A stretch of DNA of 40,942 nt from Rhizobacter sp. Root1238 (GCF_001425825.1 NZ_LMDM01000030.1:1-40942), one strand, 5' to 3'. Counted from the stretch's first letter, positions 8,680 to 19,570 are shown. The notes: a model not told the origin generated them from the letters alone. Program-made: numbers and translations.

Positions 8680-9090
8680 ATCATTTTTGAACGCCTTCAA
8701 AACCCGCTCGCGCTGGCCGCGCGCATCCTGCTGGCCCTGATGTTCGTGCTGGCCGGCTTCAGCAAGCTGACCGGCTTCGAGGGCACGGTGGGCTACATCG
8801 CGTCGAAGGGCCTGCCGTTGCCGCAGGTCGGCGCGGCGATCGCGCTGCTGGTCGAGATCGTCGGCGGCATCGCGCTGATCGTCGGCTGGAACGCCCGCTG
8901 GGCGGCCGCCGTGCTGGCGGTGTTCACCGCGGCCGCGACGGTGATCTTCCACAACTTCTGGGCGGTGCCGGCCGACCAGGCGATGGTGCAGAACCTGATG
9001 TTCATGAAGAACGTCTCGGTGATCGGCGGGCTGCTCGCGATCGTGGCCTTCGGCGCCGGTGCGCTGAGCCTGGACGCGAAGCGTCGCTGA
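8680..9090 (+). CDS. DoxX-family membrane protein with a non-canonical start
   Basis: DoxX/YphA-like integral membrane protein with four helices; GFSKLTGFEGTVGYIASKG and FHNFWAVPADQ are characteristic. The first ATG in frame (8740) falls in the middle of helix 1 (NPLALAARILLALMFVLAGF), which homologues carry whole. Upstream the frame is open back to the pirin stop, but holds no ATG, GTG or TTG. A GAGG at 8669-8672 sits 7 bases before ATC 8680 and 10 before ATT 8683, so one of these is the probable start; the interval given uses ATC. If only ATG 8740 is used, a 116-residue protein lacking part of helix 1 results. The stop overlaps the OsmC start (TGATG). Confidence 0.8.
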   Translation: MIFERLQNPLALAARILLALMFVLAGFSKLTGFEGTVGYIASKGLPLPQVGAAIALLVEIVGGIALIVGWNARWAAAVLAVFTAAATVIFHNFWAVPADQAMVQNLMFMKNVSVIGGLLAIVAFGAGALSLDAKRR

Positions 9091-9512
9091 TGACCATCGA
9101 CGCCCACCTTCACCGTCAGCCCGCCGCGGGCGACCGCCCCGCCAGCGCGTTGACGCTGTTGACCAATGGCCGCCACGCGTGGGCCGCCGACGTGGAGCGC
9201 ACGCTCGGCGGCACCGATGCCGCGCCGAGCCCGCACGACCTGCTGGACTCGGCGCTGGCCGCCTGCACCACGCTGACGCTGGAGCTCTACATCCGCCGCA
9301 AGGCGCTGGCCGTGCGCTCGCTGCACGTGCAGGTCGACCACGTCGAGACGCGGGGCGACGACGGCGGCGTGCGCTACCGGATGCAGCGGCGCATCCACAT
9401 CGACGGTGATCTGTTGGAGGCCGAGCGCGCACGGCTGCTCGAGATCGCCGGCAAGTGCCCGATCCACCGGGTGCTCGAAGGGCAGACGCAGATCGAGACC
9501 ACGCTGACGTAG
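9090..9512 (+). CDS. OsmC/Ohr-family peroxiredoxin-like protein
   Basis: This 140-residue protein of the OsmC fold uses paired cysteines to reduce organic hydroperoxides. The two expected Cys are Cys59 in ALAACTTLTLELY and Cys123 in GKCPIHRVLEG. It lacks the strict Ohr N-terminal signature and is closer to the general OsmC/YhfA-like group. Its ATG overlaps the DoxX stop by one base, so the two are translationally coupled. With pirin and DoxX this forms a small thiol and redox operon. Confidence 0.9.
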   Translation: MTIDAHLHRQPAAGDRPASALTLLTNGRHAWAADVERTLGGTDAAPSPHDLLDSALAACTTLTLELYIRRKALAVRSLHVQVDHVETRGDDGGVRYRMQRRIHIDGDLLEAERARLLEIAGKCPIHRVLEGQTQIETTLT

Positions 9513-9551
9513 AGCGGGGGCCGGGGGGACATCCCCGTTAAAGTCGCCGCC

Positions 9552-10271
9552 ATGGACATCATCCTGAAACTCGTGGCGGTGCTGCCCTGGTCGGACTGGG
9601 CGGCCCTGGTGGCGTTCTTCGGCGCCTGGGCCGGCTACATCTGGTTCGCGCACCGGCGCGCGCTGACGCAGCCGTCGATCCTCGCGTCGACCAACCGGGT
9701 GCGGCGCGAATGGATGCTGCAGACCACCTACCGCGAGGTGCGCGTGATCGACGGCGTGGTGCTGCAGAACCTGTCGACCAGCCCGTCGTTCTTCGCGTCG
9801 ACCACCATCCTGATCATCGGCGGGCTGCTCGCGGTGCTGGGCACCAGCGACAAGGCCACCGAGATCGTGCGTGACCTGCCGTTCGCGGCCCGCACCTCGG
9901 TGCTGGTGTTCGACCTGAAGATCGTGCTGCTGCTCAGCATCTTCGTCTACGCGTTCTTCCGCTTCACCTGGTCGATGCGGCAGTACACCTTCGGCGCGCT
10001 GCTGATCGCGGCCGCGCCGGAAGCCACGCAGTTCCTCGAGCAGGGCTCCGACGGCGAGGTGCGCCGGCAGGCCTTTGCGAAGAAGGCGGGCGGCGTCGTC
10101 AGCATGGCGGCGGAGACCTTCAACGACGGGCTGCGGGCGTACTACCTGTCGTTCGCCGCGGTGGCCTGGTTCTTCTCGCCGCTGATCTTCATGCTCGCGA
10201 CGGCCGGCGTGGTGTACGTGCTGTACCAGCGGGAGTTCAGGTCGGACGTGCTGGCGGTGCTGAACACCTGA
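9552..10271 (+). CDS. DUF599 family membrane protein
   Basis: The 239 residues carry about four hydrophobic helices (near 15-32, 82-98, 116-138 and 196-222). Family-like segments include STNRVRREWM and FFRFTWSMRQYTFGALLIAAAP. The function of DUF599 is unknown. TAAAGT (9539-9544) lies 7 bases before the ATG with no ribosome-binding site between, so the mRNA may be leaderless. The 3' end overlaps the convergent OTU-like gene by 35 bases. Confidence 0.85.
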   Translation: MDIILKLVAVLPWSDWAALVAFFGAWAGYIWFAHRRALTQPSILASTNRVRREWMLQTTYREVRVIDGVVLQNLSTSPSFFASTTILIIGGLLAVLGTSDKATEIVRDLPFAARTSVLVFDLKIVLLLSIFVYAFFRFTWSMRQYTFGALLIAAAPEATQFLEQGSDGEVRRQAFAKKAGGVVSMAAETFNDGLRAYYLSFAAVAWFFSPLIFMLATAGVVYVLYQREFRSDVLAVLNT

Positions 10272-11040
10272 TGGGTCGGTAGTGGGCGCCGTCCAGGGCG
10301 ACCCGGACGCGGCGGCCTGCGCCGAAGACGATCGGCTTGGCAGCACTCGCATAGCCGGTGACGATTTCCAGCTGCAGCTTGCGCAGCCAGTGCACGACCA
10401 GCGCGGCGCACAGGTCGCCGGCATCGTGATTCCAGCTGCCGCTGGTGCGCACCTGCTCGACCATCTGCTGTTGGGCCGGCGTCAGGTGGCATGCACCTGG
10501 TGACCACTCAACGGTCGCGAGGTACGGCTTGTCGTCCAGCAGTTGCTGCACCTGCGCGTCGTCGGTCGCGGCATTCAACTGCATGAACCCATCGGCCAGT
10601 TGGTCTGCCAGCGCGCAGCGGATCGCCCGGGGCGTCGGTGCCGTCCCGAGCGCGTCACGCAATTCGTCCGGTGCGACCTCGATCAACGAGTGGAAGAAGC
10701 AGTCTCCATCGCTTGGTACCTCCTTCGTGCGGAAGGTGTCGCGGTAGGACGGGACGACCTTTGGCTGCCGCGGCGCTTCGGGTGCCAATGAGTCGAGCAG
10801 GTGGACATACGCCTGCTCCTGCTGCTGCGCTGACAGGTCGCAGAGCTCAGCGATGCGCTTCGCACCGAAGGCACTGAAGAGTGTCTCGTCGCGCTCGATG
10901 GAGCCGAAGGCCGGCAGCACGGGGCACCGGCTGGCGGACTTCCTCGCGGACGCGATGGACGCACCGATGTGCGCGTCGTCTTCACCGTGCCCGTTGCGCT
11001 GTGGCTCTGCCTTCACCCGTCGTGCACCAACCCTGTCCAT
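10237..11040 (-). CDS. Probable OTU-fold cysteine protease
   Basis: The 267-residue protein carries an OTU-like pattern in its second half. VPSDGDCFFHSL (108-119) matches the catalytic D-x-x-C-F motif, with Asp111 and Cys114. IRCALADQLAD (140-150) matches the following conserved helix. SGSWNHDAGDLCAALVVHWL (200-219) corresponds to the W-G-x-x-E-L helix, and VRVALDGAHYRPI (245-257) supplies the catalytic His253. OTU proteins are best known as deubiquitinases; in bacteria they occur as effectors and as domains of polymorphic toxins. Residues 1-100 show no recognisable domain or signal peptide. The start at 11040 has GGAG seven bases upstream. Base and codon use looks less GC-biased than in the flanking genes, suggesting acquisition. 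The substrate is unknown. Confidence 0.72.
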   Translation of the reverse strand: MDRVGARRVKAEPQRNGHGEDDAHIGASIASARKSASRCPVLPAFGSIERDETLFSAFGAKRIAELCDLSAQQQEQAYVHLLDSLAPEAPRQPKVVPSYRDTFRTKEVPSDGDCFFHSLIEVAPDELRDALGTAPTPRAIRCALADQLADGFMQLNAATDDAQVQQLLDDKPYLATVEWSPGACHLTPAQQQMVEQVRTSGSWNHDAGDLCAALVVHWLRKLQLEIVTGYASAAKPIVFGAGRRVRVALDGAHYRPIRCSAPPARPT

Positions 11041-11139
11041 CTTGTCGCTCCAGCCCCGGCCTTCCGGGAGACTGGCGCTTGGTAACGGCGAGACGGTGTT
11101 AGGTTCCCTTCGCGGTGCATTCGCACGGGTCGAGTCTGG

Positions 11140-12447
11140 TCAGCTCGCGTCGCGCGCCAGCCGCAACCCGCTGAACTGCCACTGCACCTCCGGCGGGAAG
11201 AAGTTGCGGTAGCTCGCCCGCACATGCCCGGCCGGCGTTGCGCAGGAGCCGCCGCGCAGCACCATCTGCTGGCTCATGAACTTGCCGTTGTACTCGCCGA
11301 CCGCACCGGGCAGCACCTTGTAGCCGGGGTAGGGCAGGTAGCTCGATTGCGTCCATTCCCAGACGTCGCCGAACAACTGCGAGGGCGCATCGGCCGGCGC
11401 ATCGGCGACCGGCATCGGGTGGAAGGCGCCGCTGTCGGCGAAGTTGGATTTCGACTGCGGCCGGGCCTGCCGCGCGGCGCATTCCCATTCGGCCTCGGTC
11501 GGCAGCCGCGCGCCGGCCCAGCGCGCATAGGCGTCGGCCTCGAAGTAGCTCAGGTGGCAGGCCGGTGTGTGCGGGTCGACCGCCATCTCGCCGTGCAGCG
11601 TGTGCGTGAACCACGCGTCGCCGTCGCGCCGCCAGTACAGCGGCGCCTGGTGGCCGCCGTTGCGCACCCAGTCCCAGCCAAGCGAGAGCCACAACTCCGG
11701 CCGCCGGTAGCCGCCGTCGTCGATGAAGGCCATCCATTCGCCGTGGCTGACCGGCCGCGAGGCGAGTTCGAACGGCGCGATGAAGCTGCGGTGCCGCGGC
11801 GTCTCGTTGTCGAAGCAGAACGCGCCGTCGCGCTCGGGGTCGTGGCCCAGGTCGAACAGGCCGCCTTCATAGCCGAACCAGCGCAGCGCCTGCGGCTGCA
11901 CCGCGCTGATCGGCCAGCGCTTGCCGTAGCCCGGGTGGCCGGGGCTGAACGACAGCGCGTGCTTGATGTCGGTCAGCAACAGCTCCTGGTGCTGCTGCTC
12001 ATGGTGCAGCCCGAGCGTGACCAGCGCGGCCAGTTCGGCGTCGCCGGCCCGCTGCGCGATCAGCGCCTGCATGCGCGCATCGACATCGGCGCGGTAGCGC
12101 AGCACGTCGGCCAGCGCCGGGCGCGTCACCAGCCCGCGCTTCGCGCGCGGGTACTGGTCGCCGATGCCGTTGTAGTAGCTGTTGTAGAGCACGCGGAAGC
12201 GCGCATCGTGCGGCTGGAAATCGTGCTCGAAGCGCTCCAGCAGGAAGGTCTCGAAGAACCAGGTGACGTGCGCCAGGTGCCACTTGGTCGGGCTCGCGTC
12301 GGGCATCGACTGCACCTGGCAGTCTTCGGGCGACAGCGGCGCGGCCAGCGCGAGGCTGGTCTCGCGGACCTGGGCATACCGATTGCCGAGCGGACTGTTG
12401 GGCTGGAGGGGAAGGTTGCCGCTGCGGGGCAGGGGATGAGGCTGCAT
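11140..12447 (-). CDS. egtB: Ergothioneine biosynthesis protein EgtB
   Basis: Non-heme iron sulfoxide synthase that joins hercynine to a thiol (gamma-glutamylcysteine or cysteine) with O2. The 435 residues show the expected order: an N-terminal DinB-like domain with His57 in KWHLAH and the HHEQQH motif giving His149 and His153 as iron ligands, then an FGE/sulfatase-modifying domain from about 190 (PVSHGEWMAFIDDGGY, ARLPTEAEWECAAR, WEWTQSSYLPYPGY, VLRGGSCATP, RNFFPPEVQWQFSGLRLARD). An AGGAG sits just before the ATG. The methyltransferase partner EgtD, often adjacent, is absent from this window. Confidence 0.93.
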   Translation of the reverse strand: MQPHPLPRSGNLPLQPNSPLGNRYAQVRETSLALAAPLSPEDCQVQSMPDASPTKWHLAHVTWFFETFLLERFEHDFQPHDARFRVLYNSYYNGIGDQYPRAKRGLVTRPALADVLRYRADVDARMQALIAQRAGDAELAALVTLGLHHEQQHQELLLTDIKHALSFSPGHPGYGKRWPISAVQPQALRWFGYEGGLFDLGHDPERDGAFCFDNETPRHRSFIAPFELASRPVSHGEWMAFIDDGGYRRPELWLSLGWDWVRNGGHQAPLYWRRDGDAWFTHTLHGEMAVDPHTPACHLSYFEADAYARWAGARLPTEAEWECAARQARPQSKSNFADSGAFHPMPVADAPADAPSQLFGDVWEWTQSSYLPYPGYKVLPGAVGEYNGKFMSQQMVLRGGSCATPAGHVRASYRNFFPPEVQWQFSGLRLARDAS

Positions 12448-12506
12448 CGGTGTCTCCTGCGGTGTGGACAGGTCCGGGCGCTTGGGTCGCGCCGATCGCA
12501 GGCACC

Positions 12507-13253
12507 TTACACCGATCTCGTCGGCAGCAGCGCCGCGTCGACGGATTCCCTTTCATCGAACACGAAACAGTGGCCGTCGAAGTGCTTGCCGCCGGCCTCC
12601 TCGAAGTACTTCAGGATGCCGCCTTCGAGCTGCAGCACGTTCTGCACGCCGGCCTCGGCCATGAACAGCGCCGCCTTCTCGCAGCGGATGCCGCCGGTGC
12701 AGTAGCTGACCACCGTCTTGCCCTGCAGCTCGGCCGCATGATCGCGCAGCGCCTGCGGGAATTCGGTGAATTTCTCGATGCGCCAGTCGAGCGCATGCGC
12801 AAAGCGGCCGTGGTCGACCTCGAAGGCATTGCGGGTGTCGAGCATCACGACCTCGCGGCCGGCATCGTCGTGGCCGGCATCGAGCCAGCGCGACAGCGTC
12901 TGCGCATCGACGGCCGGCGCGCGCCCCGCCTCGGGTCGGAACTGCGGGTGGTTCATGCGGATGATCTCCGGCTTGACCTTCACCAGCAGCTTGCCGAAGG
13001 GCACGGCATCCGACAGGCTCTCTTTCGGTGCCAGCGGCGCGAAGCGTGCATCGCTGCGCAGCCAGGCCACGAAGCCGCGCACCGCGTCGGGCGCACCGGC
13101 CAGGAACAGGTTGATGCCCTCTTCGGCGAGCAGCACCGTGCCCTTCAGGACGCGCTCCGCCGCTTGTGAGCGAATGCTCTCGCGCAGCGCCTGCGTGTCC
13201 GTCAGGGTCACGAACAGGTAGGCGGAGATGTTGAGGACGGGTTTCAGTTTCAT
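12507..13253 (-). CDS. trhO: tRNA uridine(34) hydroxylase (rhodanese family)
   Basis: Oxygen-dependent enzyme that makes 5-hydroxyuridine at tRNA position 34. The 248 residues hold an N-terminal acylphosphatase-like domain (LLAEEGINLFLAG) and a rhodanese domain with the loop YCTGGIRCEKA: Cys185 would be the catalytic Cys and Cys191 the second conserved one. It is shorter than E. coli TrhO (about 350) because the C-terminal extension is missing. It is divergent from dnaE, and a -10-like TAAAAT (13271-13266 on the minus strand) lies 12 bases before the ATG. The older name is YceA. Confidence 0.92.
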   Translation of the reverse strand: MKLKPVLNISAYLFVTLTDTQALRESIRSQAAERVLKGTVLLAEEGINLFLAGAPDAVRGFVAWLRSDARFAPLAPKESLSDAVPFGKLLVKVKPEIIRMNHPQFRPEAGRAPAVDAQTLSRWLDAGHDDAGREVVMLDTRNAFEVDHGRFAHALDWRIEKFTEFPQALRDHAAELQGKTVVSYCTGGIRCEKAALFMAEAGVQNVLQLEGGILKYFEEAGGKHFDGHCFVFDERESVDAALLPTRSV

Positions 13254-13262
13254 ACGCAGCGC

Positions 13263-13296
13263 GGCATTTTACGGAGCCCCCGCTCCCTAAAATGCC
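13263..13296. promoter_or_regulatory. Palindromic divergent promoter between trhO and dnaE
   Basis: GGCATTTTA (13263-13271) and TAAAATGCC (13288-13296) form a perfect 9-base inverted repeat with GGAG/CTCC nearer the centre. Each arm supplies a TAAAAT -10-like hexamer, one per direction. The dnaE hexamer ends 6 bases before its ATG. I see no clear -35 boxes, so this could also be an operator. Confidence 0.5.
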
Positions 13297-13299
13297 CGG

Positions 13300-16803
<3,504 letters not shown>

Positions 16804-16893
16804 TCACCAGTTGTCTGTTCGTGAGTCGGCTCTCAACGCCGCGGAAACGTTTTGACGTCATCATCAGCGCGAAGCCACTCGCAGGAGATGTTC

Positions 16894-17334
16894 ATGAAGC
16901 AAGCCATCACCCTCATCGCCCTGGTTGCCGCCGGCGTGTCCGCGTATGCGGGCACCAACGTCGGCGTGTCGGTCAGCGTCAACCAGCCCGGCGTCTATGG
17001 CCGCATCGACATCGGCAATGCGCCGCCGCCGGTCGTCATCAACCCGCAGCCGATCATCATCCAGCAGCCCCCGACGGTGGTCGTCGAGCGCCGTCCGATC
17101 TACCTGCGCGTGCCGCCGGGCCACCAGAAGAACTGGGGCCGCTATTGCGGCCAGTACGCGGCCTGCGGCCAGCCGGTCTACTTCGTGCGCGAAGACTGGT
17201 ACCAGGAGCACTGGCGCCGTGAGCACGAACATGACCACGATCGCCACGACGACCGCGGCCGGGGCCATGGCCGCGGACACGACAAGCATGACCGGCACGA
17301 CGACCACGACCACGATGACCGTCGCGGCCGCTGA
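16894..17334 (+). CDS. Exported protein with His/Asp/Arg-rich C-terminus
   Basis: The 146-residue protein has a signal peptide (MKQAITLIALVAAGVSAYA-G). The mature part starts with a short beta-rich region and Pro-rich stretches (PPPVVINPQPIIIQ). It then has a conserved-looking core with two Cys (YCGQYAACGQPVYFVREDWYQ) and ends in about 40 residues dominated by His, Asp and Arg. Such tails often bind divalent metals; that is inference. AGGAG at 16883-16887 favours ATG 16894 over ATG 16888, which would touch the ribosome-binding site. Similar small exported proteins are common in Burkholderiales and have no known function. Confidence 0.82.
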   Translation: MKQAITLIALVAAGVSAYAGTNVGVSVSVNQPGVYGRIDIGNAPPPVVINPQPIIIQQPPTVVVERRPIYLRVPPGHQKNWGRYCGQYAACGQPVYFVREDWYQEHWRREHEHDHDRHDDRGRGHGRGHDKHDRHDDHDHDDRRGR

Positions 17335-17408
17335 GATCGGTGGGGGGCCGGCGGCTGCGGGCTGAACCCGATCCGCCGGTGCGCGCGGCCTGACTACACT
17401 CGGGCCCC

Positions 17409-18599
17409 ATGCCGCCACCACCCACGACGGGCCTGATCCTCACCGGAGGCGGCGCCCGTGCCGCCTACCAGGTCGGCGTCCTGAAAGCCCTTGCGCAGAT
17501 CCGCCGCGAGGTCTCGCCTGACGACCGCAGCAATCCCTTTCCCGTGATCACCGGCACCTCGGCCGGCGCGATCAATGCGGCCGCGCTGGCCAGCCACTGC
17601 GACGATTTCGACGCCGCGGTCGCGGCGCTGTGCTCGGTGTGGGAGAACTTCCGCGCCGAGCAGGTGTACCGCTCCGATTCGTTCGGCGTGATCCGCACCG
17701 GCGCGCGCTGGCTGACGATGATGTCGATCGGCTGGGTGATCGCGCGCTGGCGCCGTGCGCGGCCGCGCTCGCTGCTCGACAACTCGCCGCTCGAGGCGCT
17801 GCTGACGCAGATGGTGTCAGTGGGCCGGCTGCGCGAACTGATGACGGCCGGGCACCTGCAGGCGCTGGCGGTCACTGCGTCGAGCTACAGCTCGGGCACG
17901 CATGTGACCTTCTACGATTCGGTGCAGGACATCGTGCCGTGGACGCGCTCGCAGCGTGTCGCGGTGCGCGATGCGATCACGGTGCCGCACCTGCTGGCCT
18001 CGGCCGCGATCCCGTTCGTGTTCCCGGCCGTGCCGCTGAACTTCGAGGGCATGGTCGAGTACTTCGGCGACGGTTCGATGCGGCAATCGGCGCCGATCTC
18101 GCCGGCGGTGCACCTGGGCGCGAGCCGCATCCTGGTGGTCGGTGCCGGCCGCATGCACGAACCGCCGGGGCGCCGTCGGGTGAACGGCGAGTACCCGAAC
18201 ATCGCGCAGATCGCCGGCCATGCGCTGTCGAACATTTTTCTGGATGCGCTGGCGGTGGACGTGGAGCGGCTGCAGCGGGTCAACAACACGCTGTCGCTGC
18301 TGCCGCCCGAGGCCTTGGCTCGCACCAGCCTGCGGCCGATCGACGTGCTGGTGATCGCGCCGAGCGAGCGGCTGGACGACCTCGCGGCCAAGCACCTGGC
18401 GAGCCTGCCGGCGCCGGTGCGCGCGCTGCTGCGCGGCGTGGGGGTGTCGGGGCGGGGCGTCGACACGCGGGGGGCGGCGTTGGCGAGCTACCTGCTGTTC
18501 GAGGCGCCTTACACCCGTGAACTCGTTGCCCTGGGCGTTGCCGATACGCTGAAGCGGCGGGAGGAAGTCGCGCGCTTCTTCGGCTGGCTTGTTGAGTGA
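17409..18599 (+). CDS. Patatin-like phospholipase
   Basis: Predicted lipid acyl hydrolase of 396 residues. The oxyanion motif LTGGGARAAYQVGVL spans 11-25, the nucleophile elbow GTSAG gives Ser51, and GDGSMRQ gives Asp221, completing the Ser-Asp dyad. There is no signal peptide. The C-terminal third (about 270-396) is typical of the larger bacterial patatins. TACACT (17395-17400) lies 8 bases before the ATG with no ribosome-binding site, suggesting a leaderless mRNA. The substrate is unknown. A 660-base gene-free region follows. Confidence 0.92.
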   Translation: MPPPPTTGLILTGGGARAAYQVGVLKALAQIRREVSPDDRSNPFPVITGTSAGAINAAALASHCDDFDAAVAALCSVWENFRAEQVYRSDSFGVIRTGARWLTMMSIGWVIARWRRARPRSLLDNSPLEALLTQMVSVGRLRELMTAGHLQALAVTASSYSSGTHVTFYDSVQDIVPWTRSQRVAVRDAITVPHLLASAAIPFVFPAVPLNFEGMVEYFGDGSMRQSAPISPAVHLGASRILVVGAGRMHEPPGRRRVNGEYPNIAQIAGHALSNIFLDALAVDVERLQRVNNTLSLLPPEALARTSLRPIDVLVIAPSERLDDLAAKHLASLPAPVRALLRGVGVSGRGVDTRGAALASYLLFEAPYTRELVALGVADTLKRREEVARFFGWLVE

Positions 18600-18628
18600 G
18601 GCTGCCCGTCGTTCGGCGGTGGGTGACG

Positions 18629-18874
18629 AAGGCGCGGGTGGGGAGGCTGTGGCGCGCCGTCGGGGGCGGTCATCGCCCCGTGGGGGCGATGACTTCCCTC
18701 CGCTGACTGGCTTCATGGCCCGTCGCCGAAACTCCCTCCGCTCACTTCGTTCGCTGTGGTCAAACAGTCGGCGACAGTCAGTCCACGAAGCGTGCTGCGC
18801 ACGCGGGCCATGAAGCCAGCCAGCTCCGGCGCCCCCTCCTTATTGGCGCGCCACAGCCTCCCCACCCGCGCCTT
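18629..18874. repeat. Large palindromic element, copy A
   Basis: A 246-base structured element. The outer arms are a perfect 30-base inverted repeat (18629-18658 with 18845-18874). A middle arm of 16 bases is also perfect (18707-18722 with 18804-18819). Inside are an 8-base hairpin (GTCGCCGA, 18722-18729, with TCGGCGAC, 18768-18775) and a 6-base hairpin (GCGTGC, 18790-18795, with GCACGC, 18799-18804). Between outer and middle arms is an 11-base hairpin (18669-18679 with 18683-18693). The central core matches copy B in reverse orientation. Confidence 0.85.
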
Positions 18875-18942
18875 TTGCGAACCGCCGTGCTCCTTGGGCG
18901 GTGACAAGCGAACAAATGAGGGTTGACGAACACACTCGGTTC

Positions 18943-19189
18943 GCAGGTTGCGGCTGGGGGCCTGGGCGGGTGGCGATTTCTGGGGCGACGGAGAAGATCG
19001 GCTTTGGGGGTGGCGCGCGTCAGCGCGCTTCGTAGACTGACTCATCGCCACTGTTTGACCACAGCGAGCGTAGCGAGCGGCGGGAGTTTGGCGATGCACC
19101 CCCGGAGCCGATCTTCTTCGTGAAGTCGGCCCGCCAGGGCCGACCGCCCCGGCATGAGCCGCCCGCTCAGGCCCCCAGCCGCAACCTGC
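18943..19189. repeat. Large palindromic element, copy B (inverted relative to A)
   Basis: A 247-base element with the same order of stems as copy A, in the opposite orientation. The outer arms pair over 28 bases with one G-T position (18943-18970 with 19162-19189). The middle arm pairs over 11 bases (18993-19003 with 19106-19116). Hairpins are GCGCGC (19013-19018) with GCGCGC (19023-19028), CATCGCCA (19043-19050) with TGGCGATG (19089-19096), and GTCGGCCC (19125-19132) with GGGCCGAC (19137-19144). About 80 bases of core (19013-19094) align with the reverse complement of copy A at roughly 80-85 percent by eye. Confidence 0.85.
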
Positions 19190-19193
19190 GCGC

Positions 19194-19254
19194 ACAAAAC
19201 GAAAACGCCCCGCGATACCGCGAGGCGTTGCAGCAACCGGGCTCATGACCCGGT
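19194..19254 (-). terminator. Tandem terminator hairpins after the ComEA-like gene
   Basis: Read on the minus strand, the gene is followed by the hairpin ACCGGG-N7-CCCGGT (19254-19236). Then a strong stem, AACGCC.CGCG around GTAT (19229-19203), runs into TTTTCGTTTT. This is a convincing rho-independent terminator. Confidence 0.8.
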
Positions 19255-19261
19255 GCGGTGA

Positions 19262-19570
19262 CTACTTCTTCGTGTCCTTGGCGACAGCGCCAGCCGCAGC
19301 CTTGTAGGCCCCGCCGTTGACCGTCAGGCCAGCATCGGACAGCTTCGCGGCCTGGTGGTCCTTGACTCCCTTCACGCGGCCCATCACGTCGGTCCAGTCC
19401 TTGAACTCACCCTTCTTGCGCTCGGTCAGCATGCGCGTGGCCATCGCCGGGCCAATGCCCTTGACCGCTTCGAGTTCGGCCTGCGTCGCCTTGTTGATGT
19501 CGACGCCGGCCGCAAACGCGACTGCCGAGAACAACGCCAGCAACGTGGCGATGATGGTCTTCTTGAACAT
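19262..19570 (-). CDS. ComEA-like helix-hairpin-helix protein, exported
   Basis: This 102-residue protein has a signal peptide (MFKKTIIATLLALFSAVAFA-AG). It is followed by a helix-hairpin-helix DNA-binding motif: VDINKATQAELEAVKGIGPA, then the second helix pair ending KDHQAAKLSDAGL. It resembles the soluble periplasmic ComEA proteins of Gram-negative bacteria, which bind incoming DNA during transformation. Small HhH proteins of this kind are widespread in Burkholderiales and not all act in competence, so I give no symbol. GAGAGGA lies just before ATG 19570, which I prefer over an upstream ATG at 19612. Confidence 0.85.
   Translation of the reverse strand: MFKKTIIATLLALFSAVAFAAGVDINKATQAELEAVKGIGPAMATRMLTERKKGEFKDWTDVMGRVKGVKDHQAAKLSDAGLTVNGGAYKAAAGAVAKDTKK

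Noticed and set aside
18600-19261. A gene, CRISPR array or transposase in the gap after the patatin gene
   Set aside because: Short frames here cross the palindromic arms and show no protein character. The repeats are inverted, with only two copies, and have no spacer pattern, so not CRISPR.
19262-19570. Naming the HhH protein comEA
   Set aside because: The fold matches, but there is no competence context and small exported HhH proteins occur widely without a proven role in DNA uptake.
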